From the NCBI GenBank assembly GCA_031415135.1, contig JANORB010000165.1, forward strand, positions 1 to 41,072: DNA of 41,072 nt. The letters are read 5' to 3'. A model generated the notes under the pieces. That model had not been told where the DNA came from. It did no database searches and saw nothing but the letters and a program-made list of their open reading frames with translations. Position numbers and translations under genes: made by a program. The DNA comes from LGRD01 sp031415135. GTDB taxonomy: Bacteria > Pseudomonadota > Gammaproteobacteria > Burkholderiales > Burkholderiaceae_C. Shown piece by piece: positions 8,885-16,389 of the stretch (its first letter is position 1; every line of letters starts with the position of its first letter).

Positions 8885-9511
8885 ATGAAAAAGCTCTGGG
8901 ACATCTCGCCGCCGATCTCGCCCGACAGCCCGCTGTTTCCGGGCGACACCGCCTACTCGCAGCAGTGGACGGCAACGATCGGCCCGGGCTGCCCGGTCAA
9001 CCTCAGCGCCATCACGCTGTCGCCGCACATCGGCGCCCATGCCGACGCACCGCTGCACTACGGCGAAGGTGCTGCCAGCATCGGCCAGGTCGACCTGCTG
9101 CCCTATCTCGGGCCGTGCCGCGTGATCCACGCGATCGGCTGCGGCGCGCTGGTCGAACCACGGCACTTGCGGCACGCGCTGCAAGACCTGCCGCCGCGGG
9201 TGCTGGTTCGAACCTGCGAAACCGCACCAACGCAGTGGTCGGCAGATTTTTCAGCCTTCGCGCCCGATTCGATCAGCCTGCTCGCCGGCCTGGGCGTCAC
9301 GCTGGTGGGCATCGACAGCCAGTCGGTCGACCCGGCCGACAGCAAGCTGCTTCCGAGCCACCACCAATTGCTGAAACTGGGCCTGCGCGTGCTCGAGAAC
9401 CTGGTGCTGGACGACGTGCCCGCCGGCGACTATGAATTGATTGCCCTGCCCCTGAAACTGATGACGGCCGATGCCTCACCGGTGCGCGCCGTATTGCGTG
9501 CCTTGCCCTGA
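8885..9511 (+). CDS. kynB: Kynurenine formamidase (arylformamidase)
   Basis: A 208-residue cyclase-family metal hydrolase that converts N-formylkynurenine to kynurenine. The metal-binding motif HIGAHADAP (His48, His52, Asp54) plus His58 is present. It starts with the family-typical LWDISPPISPDSPLFPGD, and GIDSQSVDPADSK occurs near residue 150. Placement just before kynU and kynA supports KynB over other cyclase-family amidohydrolases. The 91 bases between argF and kynB include a weak TGCTACCTT extended -10 candidate, so the kyn genes may have their own promoter. Confidence 0.93.
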   Translation: MKKLWDISPPISPDSPLFPGDTAYSQQWTATIGPGCPVNLSAITLSPHIGAHADAPLHYGEGAASIGQVDLLPYLGPCRVIHAIGCGALVEPRHLRHALQDLPPRVLVRTCETAPTQWSADFSAFAPDSISLLAGLGVTLVGIDSQSVDPADSKLLPSHHQLLKLGLRVLENLVLDDVPAGDYELIALPLKLMTADASPVRAVLRALP

Positions 9512-9521
9512 AAGCGCTGTG

Positions 9522-10808
9522 ATGACCACCCGCAAAGACTGCCTGGCGCTGGACGCCAATGACAAGCTCGGCCCCTTGCGCGATCAGTTCACGCTGCCCG
9601 ACGGCGTGATCTACCTCGACGGCAATTCGCTCGGCGTGCTCCCCAAGGCCGCGCCCGCGCGCATTCAGCAGGTGGTGCAGGAGGAATGGGGCACCGGTCT
9701 CATCCGCAGCTGGAACACTGCCGGCTGGATCGACCTGTCGCGCCGCCTGGGCGACAAGATCGCGCGCCTGATCGGTGCCGAGGCCGGCGAGGTGGTGGTG
9801 GGCGATTCGACCTCGGTCAACCTGTACAAGGTGCTGAGCGCCGCCATCTCGCTGGTCAAGGCCGACGAGTCGCACCGCAGGATCATCCTGTCCGAGCGCA
9901 GCAACTTCCCCACCGACCTGTACATCGCCGACAGCCTGGCGCGCGAGCACGGCCTGGAGCTGAAGCTGGTGGACGCCGACGAGATCGAGGCGCACCTGGA
10001 CGATCAGCTCGCGGTGCTGATGCTGACCCACGTCAACTACCGCACCGGCCGCATGCACAACATGCCCGGGCTGACGCGCGCGGCCCACGCCGCCGGCGCG
10101 CTGGTGGTGTGGGACCTGGCGCATTCGGCCGGCGCCGTGCCCGTCAACCTCAAGGGCGACGGGCCCCCGGAAGAGGCCGCCGACTTCGCGGGCGGCTGCG
10201 GCGACAAATACCTGAACGGCGGGCCCGGCGCGCCGGCCTTCGTGTGGGCCCACCCGTGGCACACCGAATCCATGGACAGCCAGCACATGCGCCAGCCGCT
10301 GTCGGGCTGGCTGGGGCACGCGGCCCCGTTCGAATTCAAGACCGACTACCACCCGGCCAAGGGCATCCAGCGTTTTGTCTGCGGCACGCCGCCGGTGTTG
10401 TCGCTCGCCGCGCTCGAATGCGGGCTCGATGTGTTCTGGGCCGCCGAGGCCTACGGCGGCATGGAGGCGCTGCGCGGCAAATCGGTGGCGCTGACGAACC
10501 TGTTCATCGCGCTCGTCGAAGAGCACTGCCTGGGGCAGGGACTCACGCTGTTCACGCCACGCGACAGCGCGCAGCGCGGCAGCCAGGTCAGCTTCTCGCG
10601 CGCCACCGGCGGCTACGCCATCATGCAGGCGCTGATCGCGCGCGGCGTGATCGGCGACTTTCGGGCACCCGACATCCTGCGCTTCGGCTTCACGCCCTTG
10701 TACACGCGCTACGTGGATGTGTGGGACGCGATGGTGCACCTGGCGCAGGTGCTGCAAAACGGCGAGTGGCGCGAGGCGCGCTTCAGCCAGCGGGCCGCGG
10801 TGACCTGA
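9522..10808 (+). CDS. kynU: Kynureninase
   Basis: A 428-residue PLP enzyme that cleaves kynurenine to anthranilate and alanine. Marks of the family: YLDGNSLG near residue 31, TSVNLYKVLSAA, ERSNFPTDLYIA, MLTHVNYRTG, DLAHSAGAVP (Asp198 contacts the PLP ring nitrogen) and KYLNGGPGAPAF with the PLP lysine Lys229. The residue just before that lysine is Asp228, where characterised kynureninases carry a catalytically important Tyr. The rest of the active-site region, including RSWNTAGW and QPLSGW, looks normal. Starts 10 bases after kynB and ends one base before kynA. A second ATG-start frame overlaps the kynB end, but the start at 9522 matches homologue N-termini. Confidence 0.93.
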   Translation: MTTRKDCLALDANDKLGPLRDQFTLPDGVIYLDGNSLGVLPKAAPARIQQVVQEEWGTGLIRSWNTAGWIDLSRRLGDKIARLIGAEAGEVVVGDSTSVNLYKVLSAAISLVKADESHRRIILSERSNFPTDLYIADSLAREHGLELKLVDADEIEAHLDDQLAVLMLTHVNYRTGRMHNMPGLTRAAHAAGALVVWDLAHSAGAVPVNLKGDGPPEEAADFAGGCGDKYLNGGPGAPAFVWAHPWHTESMDSQHMRQPLSGWLGHAAPFEFKTDYHPAKGIQRFVCGTPPVLSLAALECGLDVFWAAEAYGGMEALRGKSVALTNLFIALVEEHCLGQGLTLFTPRDSAQRGSQVSFSRATGGYAIMQALIARGVIGDFRAPDILRFGFTPLYTRYVDVWDAMVHLAQVLQNGEWREARFSQRAAVT

Positions 10809-10809
10809 C

Positions 10810-11649
10810 ATGACGAGCACCGAAAACATCGTCGCTGACGAAGGCGCGCAGCTCGACTTCAGCCAGGACATGAGCTACGGCGACTACCTGCACCTGGACC
10901 AGGTGCTGGGCGCGCAGCACCCGCTCTCGCCCGAGCACAACGAGATGCTGTTCATCGTGCAGCACCAGACCAGCGAGCTGTGGATGAAGCTGCTGCTGCA
11001 CGAACTGTCGGCCGCCGTGCAGTGCGTGACGCAAGACAAGCTGGGCAGCGCGTTCAAGATGCTGGCGCGCGTCAGCAAGATCATGGAGCAGCTGGTGCAC
11101 GCCTGGGACGTGCTGGCCACGATGACACCGCCCGAGTACTCGGCCATCCGCCCGTACCTCAGCAGCAGCAGCGGCTTCCAGAGCTGGCAGTACCGGCGCA
11201 TCGAGTTCATGCTGGGCAACAAGAACGCCGCCATGCTCAAGCCCCACGCGCACCGGCCGGACATCCTGGCGCTGGTGGAAGCCACCTGGCGCGCGCCCTC
11301 GCTGTACGACGAATCGCTGCGCCTGCTGGCGCGCCGCGGCCTGCCCGTGCCCACCAGCCACACCGAACGCGACTGGACCCAGGCCTATGTGAGCAACGAC
11401 GAGGTCGAGCAAGCCTGGTTGCAGGTCTACCGCGACCCCGAGCGCTTCTGGGACCTGTACCAATTGGGCGAAGAACTCACCGACCTGGAAGACGCGTTCC
11501 GCCTGTGGCGCTTCCGCCATGTGACGACGGTCGAACGCATCATCGGCTTCAAGCGCGGCACCGGTGGCACCTCGGGCGTGGGCTACCTGCGCAAGATGCT
11601 GGACGTCGTGCTGTTCCCGGAAATCTGGAAGCTGCGCACCGATCTTTGA
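10810..11649 (+). CDS. kynA: Tryptophan 2,3-dioxygenase
   Basis: A 279-residue haem enzyme. It opens the indole ring of L-tryptophan to give N-formylkynurenine, the first step of the pathway encoded here. The conserved MSYGDYLHLDQVL and FIVQHQTSELWMK (distal His52) are clear, as is WRFRHVTTVERIIG with proximal haem ligand His237, followed by the substrate-loop GTGGTSGVGYLRKMLD. Last gene of kynB-kynU-kynA, placed one base after the kynU stop. Together the three genes convert tryptophan to anthranilate plus alanine and formate. The haem and loop motifs exclude indoleamine dioxygenase. Confidence 0.96.
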   Translation: MTSTENIVADEGAQLDFSQDMSYGDYLHLDQVLGAQHPLSPEHNEMLFIVQHQTSELWMKLLLHELSAAVQCVTQDKLGSAFKMLARVSKIMEQLVHAWDVLATMTPPEYSAIRPYLSSSSGFQSWQYRRIEFMLGNKNAAMLKPHAHRPDILALVEATWRAPSLYDESLRLLARRGLPVPTSHTERDWTQAYVSNDEVEQAWLQVYRDPERFWDLYQLGEELTDLEDAFRLWRFRHVTTVERIIGFKRGTGGTSGVGYLRKMLDVVLFPEIWKLRTDL

Positions 11650-11733
11650 GACCGGTGCGCCCGTTTTGGCCGGGTGCTGTGGCCTGTCGCTGTGGCCTGC
11701 ATCCGGCCGCAGGCACGGGCTTGAACCACCGGC

Positions 11734-12243
11734 TCAGGCAGCGATCTTGCGCAGGCTGTCGACGGTCATCAAACACGCGGCCGCCGCCTCGGTGCCCTTG
11801 ACCACGAAGTGTTCAGCGAAAAACCTGCGGTGTTCGTCATGCTCGTGATAGTGCTTCGGCGTCAGCACCGCACTGATCACCGGCACCCCGCTGTCGAGCT
11901 GCACCCGCATCAAGCCCTGGATGACCGCATCGGCGACAAACTCGTGCCGGTAGATGCCGCCGTCGACCACCAGCGCACACGCCACGATGGCATCAAAGCG
12001 GCCGGTATCGGCCAGCTTGCGCGCGTGCAGCGGCAACTCGAACGCCCCCGCAACGGCCAGGCAGTCGACCGCCGCCGGCGGTATTCGGTGGCGCGCCATC
12101 TCGGCCAGGAACGCGTCGCGCGCACGACCGACGATATCGGCGTGCCACTGCGCGTGGAGGAAGGCAAAGCGCCATCCCGGATCGGCGCGTGATGGGCTTG
12201 AGATGCGGAAAGATGCAAGCGCTGGAGAGTCAATCTGATTCAT
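11734..12243 (-). CDS. ribH: 6,7-dimethyl-8-ribityllumazine synthase, type II (RibH2-like)
   Basis: A 169-residue enzyme of riboflavin synthesis, condensing the ribityl-aminopyrimidine with dihydroxybutanone phosphate. Its sequence resembles the type II (decameric, Brucella/Mesorhizobium RibH2) form more than the usual icosahedral RibH: LHAQWHADIV with a Trp at 33, PLHARKLADTGRFDAIV, LVVDGGIYRHEFVADAVI and LTPKHYHEHDEH. The start at 12243 follows GAAGGACCACC, a good Shine-Dalgarno; upstream sequence in the same frame belongs to the riboswitch leader. It stands alone, convergent with kynA, and is preceded by an FMN riboswitch, so it should be repressed when FMN is plentiful. The type assignment is from remembered family sequences. 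Confidence 0.88.
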   Translation of the reverse strand: MNQIDSPALASFRISSPSRADPGWRFAFLHAQWHADIVGRARDAFLAEMARHRIPPAAVDCLAVAGAFELPLHARKLADTGRFDAIVACALVVDGGIYRHEFVADAVIQGLMRVQLDSGVPVISAVLTPKHYHEHDEHRRFFAEHFVVKGTEAAAACLMTVDSLRKIAA

Positions 12244-12291
12244 GGTGGTCCTTCGAACAGGTGTTGCCAGAATCAGGGCGCACGGGCACAC

Positions 12292-12320
12292 GCTGCCGCA
12301 CCGCTTGCGCGGCCGGCAGC
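12292..12320 (-). promoter_or_regulatory. Strong hairpin between FMN aptamer and ribH
   Basis: The sequence pairs as GCTGCCG/CGGCAGC enclosing CCGC-TTGC-GCGG. It lies 13 bases downstream of the aptamer on the transcribed strand and about 50 bases before the ribH start. No T-run follows, so it is not a classical intrinsic terminator. It may be part of the switching expression platform or a pause or Rho-related element; that role is inferred. Confidence 0.5.
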
Positions 12321-12333
12321 GCGAACCACGCGC

Positions 12334-12493
12334 TCTCTTTCATCCGGACTGTGACCGTCGGCTTCGGATTGACACCGAATCTGCTGACCCCGAATTCCGC
12401 AGGAAGCCGGGCGCTCGCGGGCTTGTGCAAAACGATCTGTGCGACCCTTTCGCCATCACCGCCGGTGGGGAGTTTCACCCCGCCCTGAGAACG
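12334..12493 (-). promoter_or_regulatory. FMN riboswitch (RFN element) upstream of ribH
   Basis: Read on the minus strand, the block holds the conserved RFN segments in order: TCTCAGGGCGGGGTGAAA, CTCCCCACCGGCGGT, AAGCCCGCGAGCG, GTCAGCAGATTCGGTG, AATCCGAAGCCGACGGT, and CAGTCCGGATGAAAGAGAG at the 3' end. Binding of FMN to this aptamer lowers expression of riboflavin genes. The only gene downstream is ribH, about 90 bases from the aptamer. The aptamer consensus is followed so closely that the call is nearly certain; whether control is at transcription or translation is not clear. Confidence 0.96.
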
Positions 12494-12576
12494 CTGCGGC
12501 GGGCCGGAGCCCGCCGCACATTCATCATAGGGCAGCCCGCCACCCGGAGGGCGCGTTGTGCTTTGCGCGTTGCGCG

Positions 12577-14088
12577 TCAGCCGAGTTTCACCGGCACGAA
12601 GATCTTCTCGCCGTCGCGTTGCACCAGCAGGGCCACGCTCTTGGGCTTGCCTTGCAGCACGCCCTTCACCTGCTCGATCGACTGCACCGGCCGGCCGTTG
12701 ATGGCCAGCAACACGTCGCCCGGCTCGATGCCGGCGCGGGCCGCGGGACCGCTCACGTTTTCGATCACCAGCCCCTGGTCGATCCTGGACTCGCGCCGTT
12801 CCTCGCGCGTCAACGCGCGCATCGACAGGCCGAGCTGGCCGCCTTGCGCAGCGCCCTCGGCATCGGCCACTTTCGCGCCAGCGCCAGCGCCATCGGCGGC
12901 ACCGAGCTTGACCTCGACGTCCCGGGCCGCGCGGTCGCGCCACACCTTGAGCTTGACCTTCTCACCCGGCGCCGACATGCCGATCAGGCTGGACAGCGTG
13001 CCCGAGCGCGTGACGGCCTCGCCGTTCACCGCGGTGACCACGTCACCCGACTTCAATCCCGCCGCTGCCGCCGCACTGTCGGGCGCCACGTTCGCGATCA
13101 ACGCGCCGTCCGGGCGCTCCAGCCCGAACGACTGCGCCAGCGACTGGTTCAGGTCCTGGATGGTCACGCCCAGCCGCGCATGGCTGGCCTTGCCGGTGGC
13201 CACGATCTGGTCCTTGACCTTCAGCGCCACGTTGATCGGGATCGCAAAGCTCAAGCCCTGGAAGCCGCCCGACTGCGAATAGATCTGCGCGTTGATGCCG
13301 ACCACCGCACCGCTGCCGTCGAACAGCGGCCCGCCCGAGTTGCCGGGGTTCACCGCCGCATCGGTCTGGATGAACGGCACCACCGTGTCGCCGGGGAGCG
13401 AGCGGCCCTTGGCGCTGACGATGCCCTGCGTGGCGCTCTGCTCCAGGCCGTACGGCGCGCCGATGGCCAGCACCGGGTCACCCACCTCGAGCTGCCTCGG
13501 GTCGCCCAGCCGCACGGTCGGCAAGTCCTTGGCGTTGATGCGCAGCACCGCGATGTCGGTGATCGGGTCCGAGCCCAGCACCTTGGCCGCGAATTCGCGC
13601 CGGTCGCTCAGCTTCACGGTCACTTCCTTGGCCTCGCGCACCACGTGGGCGTTGGTCAGGATCAGGCCGTCGGAGCTGATGATGAAGCCCGAGCCCTGGC
13701 CGCGAAACGGCACCGACGGGTTGCCGCGCCCGCGCTGGCCCATGCCGGGAATGCCGCGGAAAAACTGGAAGAACGGGTCGTTCTCGGCCCCCGGCGGCAG
13801 GCCTTGCTCTTCGAGCGAGGCCTTGTGCAAGCCTTCGACCGTGACCCCCACCACCGCCGGGCCCGCCTGCTTGACGATGGCCCTGTAGTTGGGCACCAGG
13901 CCCTGGGCGTTCAGCATCGGCACCGGTGCGGGTGCCGTGCTGGCAGACGGGGAAGCGGCGCTGTCGCCTGGCGCGGCAGCCACCTTGCTGTCGCGCTTGA
14001 ACAGTTGCGGAAAATCGAAAGCACCGGCGGTGCCCATCGCCACAAGTCCTGCGGCCAGCATCGCAGCGCTCAATGGTTTGATCGTCAT
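12577..14088 (-). CDS. degP: Do/DegP-type periplasmic serine protease
   Basis: A 503-residue HtrA-family protease/chaperone that handles misfolded envelope proteins. An N-terminal signal-like segment (MTIKPLSAAMLAAGLVAMG, cleavage near AGA-FD) is followed by an Ala/Pro/Ser linker. The trypsin-like domain has TNAHVV (His148), TDIAVLRI (Asp178) and GNSGGPLF (Ser251). Two PDZ domains follow, about residues 300-390 (ARLGVTIQDL, then GLKSGDVVTAVNG) and 415-500 (GIEPGDVLLAING). A loop of about 30 residues before the protease core (FFQFFRGIPGMGQRGRG) is typical of MucD/DegP. Could equally be named mucD or degQ. Transcribed away from an 11-bp-phased repeat block, and close to a two-component system. 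Confidence 0.93.
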   Translation of the reverse strand: MTIKPLSAAMLAAGLVAMGTAGAFDFPQLFKRDSKVAAAPGDSAASPSASTAPAPVPMLNAQGLVPNYRAIVKQAGPAVVGVTVEGLHKASLEEQGLPPGAENDPFFQFFRGIPGMGQRGRGNPSVPFRGQGSGFIISSDGLILTNAHVVREAKEVTVKLSDRREFAAKVLGSDPITDIAVLRINAKDLPTVRLGDPRQLEVGDPVLAIGAPYGLEQSATQGIVSAKGRSLPGDTVVPFIQTDAAVNPGNSGGPLFDGSGAVVGINAQIYSQSGGFQGLSFAIPINVALKVKDQIVATGKASHARLGVTIQDLNQSLAQSFGLERPDGALIANVAPDSAAAAAGLKSGDVVTAVNGEAVTRSGTLSSLIGMSAPGEKVKLKVWRDRAARDVEVKLGAADGAGAGAKVADAEGAAQGGQLGLSMRALTREERRESRIDQGLVIENVSGPAARAGIEPGDVLLAINGRPVQSIEQVKGVLQGKPKSVALLVQRDGEKIFVPVKLG

Positions 14089-14133
14089 GGGAGTCCCTCG
14101 TCAAATGGTCGCGGAACATTCCGCATGGACCCG

Positions 14134-14190
14134 AAGATAGAGCCCGCGCATTAGGGTTCGGTTAGACGACGGTTAAGCGAAAATTAGGGC
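14134..14190 (-). promoter_or_regulatory. degP promoter with four 11-bp-phased TTA elements
   Basis: TTA occurs at 14151, 14162, 14173 and 14184, exactly 11 bases apart. The middle two units are near-identical 11-mers, CGGTTAGACGA (14159-14169) and CGGTTAAGCGA (14170-14180). On the minus strand these read as CTAA/TTAA units ending 12 bases before a -10-like TATCTT (14139 to 14134), with no separate good -35. This layout is what an OmpR/PhoB-family activator site replacing the -35 would look like. The nearby response regulator (16386-17120) is the natural candidate binder, but that is inference. Confidence 0.6.
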
Positions 14191-14478
14191 ACCGTTGAAT
14201 CACCCGTCCATCCCCGATGGCGTTGTCACCGCGCTGAGTGAGCCTCAGCCCGACGCACAGCCGAAAGACGCCTTCGCCAGGCACGTTGCCGGAACAATTG
14301 CCGAAGGGTTGTCAATTCCTGCTTCTTTGGCCGCCCCGGCAAGGAAGACAGACGAGTACTTCTCCGCATCGTCGCAAGCGTCAACCTGTGCCTTCCGCCC
14401 CAAAAACGTTCGCCCTCCAGCACGGGTTTCCACTGCGGTACTTTGCCAAAGTTTGCCATCACCGCTACCATTCGACCC
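14191..14478. other. Gene-free stretch between degP promoter and parD
   Basis: About 290 bases with no convincing gene. An open frame covers 14195-14482, but its translation is low-complexity with no family resemblance and it runs across the parD start. The lower half should hold the parDE promoter and operator. No clear palindrome or -35/-10 pair could be fixed by eye. Base composition is slightly more AT-rich than the flanking genes (for example around 14300-14470), consistent with acquired DNA. Confidence 0.45.
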
Positions 14479-14718
14479 ATGAGCACGATGAACATTTCCC
14501 TGCCGGAAGCCTTGAAGTCATTTGTCGATGAGCAAGTGGCGCAGCGTGGCTACGGCACCAGCAGCGAGTACGTGCGTGAGCTGATCCGCAAGGAGCAAGA
14601 CCGCAGCCAGTTGCGCGCACTGTTTCTGATGGCCGCGGCGTCGCCCGTGGTGGCCGAGATGGGGCCGGACTACTTCGCCAAACTGCGCGCGCGCATCCGC
14701 AAGCAAGCGGTGCGATGA
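14479..14718 (+). CDS. parD: ParD-like antitoxin (ribbon-helix-helix)
   Basis: A 79-residue antitoxin. The N-terminal MNISLPEALKSFVDEQVAQ forms the strand and first helix of a ribbon-helix-helix DNA-binding fold, followed by GYGTSSEYVRELIRKEQDR, a CopG/ParD hallmark. The C-terminal tail (LRALFLMAAASPVVAEMG...) would bind and block the toxin. The start at 14479 gives the family-typical MSTMNISLP N-terminus; the longer frame adds 12 unrelated residues. It overlaps the toxin gene by ATGA, so the two are coupled and probably autorepressed by the complex. Confidence 0.88.
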   Translation: MSTMNISLPEALKSFVDEQVAQRGYGTSSEYVRELIRKEQDRSQLRALFLMAAASPVVAEMGPDYFAKLRARIRKQAVR

Positions 14719-15047
14719 GGGCCAAGCCAGTCGCCATCAGACAGGCGGCGGCACAGAACATCGATGAGGCGGTTGACCACTGTCTGCGGGAAGGTGGCGA
14801 GCCCCTCGCCTTGCGGTTTGTTGCCGCGCTGGAGGATGCCTACCGCCACATTCGCAACTTCTCCGCGACCGGTGCGCTGCGCTACGCGGCCGAACTCGGC
14901 ATCGCCGGCCTGCGCTTCTGGCCGCTGAAGAAGTTTCCGTATCTGGTCTTCTACGTCGAGCGGGAAGACCACGTGGACGTTCTGCTGGTACTGCACGGGC
15001 AGCGGGACATTCCAGCGGAGTTGCGAGACAGAATCGAGGGAGGCTGA
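14715..15047 (+). CDS. parE: ParE/RelE-superfamily toxin
   Basis: A 110-residue toxin of the ParE type. Typical features are KPVAIRQAAAQNIDEAVDHCLREGG, then LRFVAALEDAYRHIRNF, then RFWPLKKFPYLVFYVEREDHVDVLLVLHGQRDIPAEL; the last stretch (the paired strands, Tyr and HGQRDIP) is characteristic. ParE toxins poison DNA gyrase, while RelE relatives cleave mRNA; the sequence favours ParE but does not prove the target. It sits convergent to the histidine kinase gene, 25 bases from its stop. The pair interrupts what is otherwise a same-strand regulator-kinase-protease group. Confidence 0.88.
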   Translation: MRAKPVAIRQAAAQNIDEAVDHCLREGGEPLALRFVAALEDAYRHIRNFSATGALRYAAELGIAGLRFWPLKKFPYLVFYVEREDHVDVLLVLHGQRDIPAELRDRIEGG

Positions 15048-15072
15048 CGCTGGCGTCATCCCGTGCGCACCG

Positions 15073-16389
15073 TCAAGCCCTCGCCCGAAACCTCACCGTC
15101 ACCCGCAATCCGCCCAACGGCGAATCATCCAGCGCCACCTCGGCGCCATGCCGCTCGGCCACGCTGCGCACGATGGCCAGGCCGAGGCCGGTGCCTTGCT
15201 CGTCGCCGAGTTCGTGGGTGCTGCCGCGGCGGTAGAAGCGGTCGAACACACGCTCGCGCTCGGCCGCGGGAATGCCGGGACCGGCGTCGTTCACTTGCAG
15301 CGTGGGCACACCATCGGCCCCATGAACGCGCAACTCCACGCGCGTGCCCCGGGGTGAATAGCGCACCGCGTTGTCGGCCAGGTTGCGAGCCAGCATCGCC
15401 AGCGCGCCTCTGTCGCCGGTGATCGTGACCGGCGCGTCGGCAAACAGCTCGAACTCGGTGCCGCGCGACTCGGCAAAGGGCACGCTGTCGGCCACCGCCT
15501 GGCGCACCACTTCGCTCAGGTCCAGCAGCTGCATTGCCGCCGCAGGTGCACCGGGGTCGCTGCGCGCGAGTGCCAGCAATTGTTCGACCAGCCGCGCGGC
15601 GCGGTCTATGCCGGTGGACAGGGTGGCCACCGCCTGCGCCCGGCCGGCATCGTCGGTGGCGCGCGTGAGCAACTGCAATTGAAGCTTCAGCGCCGTCAGC
15701 GGCGAACGCAACTCGTGCGCGGCTTCCGAAACAAACGCGCGCTGGGTGTCGAGCGACTGGCCCAGGCGCTGCAGCAGCGCGTTGAGCGCGCTCACCAGCG
15801 GCGCCACTTCGTCGGGCAGACCCGCGGTGGGCAGGGCTTGCAGCGACTGTTCGTCGCGCTCGCGCACCTGCGCGGCCACACGGCGCAGCGGCGCCAGTGT
15901 CAACGCCGCCAACCACCAGATCGCCAGCGCCATCAGCGGCGCCAGCAGCAGCAGCGGCACCACGCTGCGCAGCGCCGCATCGGCCGCCAGGCGCTGGCGG
16001 ATCAGGCGCGGCTGCGCGACCTGGATCACACGCTCGCGCGTGGCCACGCTGAAGGTGCGCCAGGTCTGGCCCTGCACGGTCACGTCGGCCAGGCCCAGCA
16101 AGGCGCGCGCCGGCAACGCGCTGTGCGCGCGCGAGGCATAGATGCTCCGGCCATCGACGGTCCAGATCTGGACGACAAAATCCAACTGCTCATCGGCCAG
16201 CGCGTCGGCCTGTTCGTTCGGCATCTCGCCCTGGTCGCGCAGCGAGAGCGCCATTTGCCGCAACTGGTAGTCGAACAGCGCCTCGGTCTCGGCCAGCACG
16301 TTGCGATAGGTCACCGCGCCCATCACCGCCGCGGCCAGTGCCAGCGCGGCCAGCAAGGCCAGCAGCAGGCGCACGCGAATCGAGTTCAT
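15073..16389 (-). CDS. Sensor histidine kinase (QseC/TctE-like)
   Basis: A 438-residue membrane kinase. A first membrane segment at residues 7-28 and a second at about 142-165 enclose a periplasmic sensor loop of about 115 residues. A HAMP-like linker follows (LAPLRRVAAQVRERDEQSL). The phospho-accepting His is in EAAHELRSPLTALK, the N box is ARNLADNAVRYSP, and the G boxes are NDAGPGIP and GTGLGLAIV. Resembles the QseC/TctE group that pairs with OmpR-type regulators. Its start overlaps the regulator stop (ATGA), so the two are one operon. The signal is unknown; proximity to degP suggests an envelope or metabolite signal. Confidence 0.92.
   Translation of the reverse strand: MNSIRVRLLLALLAALALAAAVMGAVTYRNVLAETEALFDYQLRQMALSLRDQGEMPNEQADALADEQLDFVVQIWTVDGRSIYASRAHSALPARALLGLADVTVQGQTWRTFSVATRERVIQVAQPRLIRQRLAADAALRSVVPLLLLAPLMALAIWWLAALTLAPLRRVAAQVRERDEQSLQALPTAGLPDEVAPLVSALNALLQRLGQSLDTQRAFVSEAAHELRSPLTALKLQLQLLTRATDDAGRAQAVATLSTGIDRAARLVEQLLALARSDPGAPAAAMQLLDLSEVVRQAVADSVPFAESRGTEFELFADAPVTITGDRGALAMLARNLADNAVRYSPRGTRVELRVHGADGVPTLQVNDAGPGIPAAERERVFDRFYRRGSTHELGDEQGTGLGLAIVRSVAERHGAEVALDDSPLGGLRVTVRFRARA

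Noticed and set aside
12439..14154. A 571-residue open frame on the plus strand
   Set aside because: Antisense to degP and the riboswitch, both certain.
14195..14482. A 95-residue open frame between degP and parD
   Set aside because: No resemblance to a family, no ribosome-binding site seen, and it overlaps the parD start.
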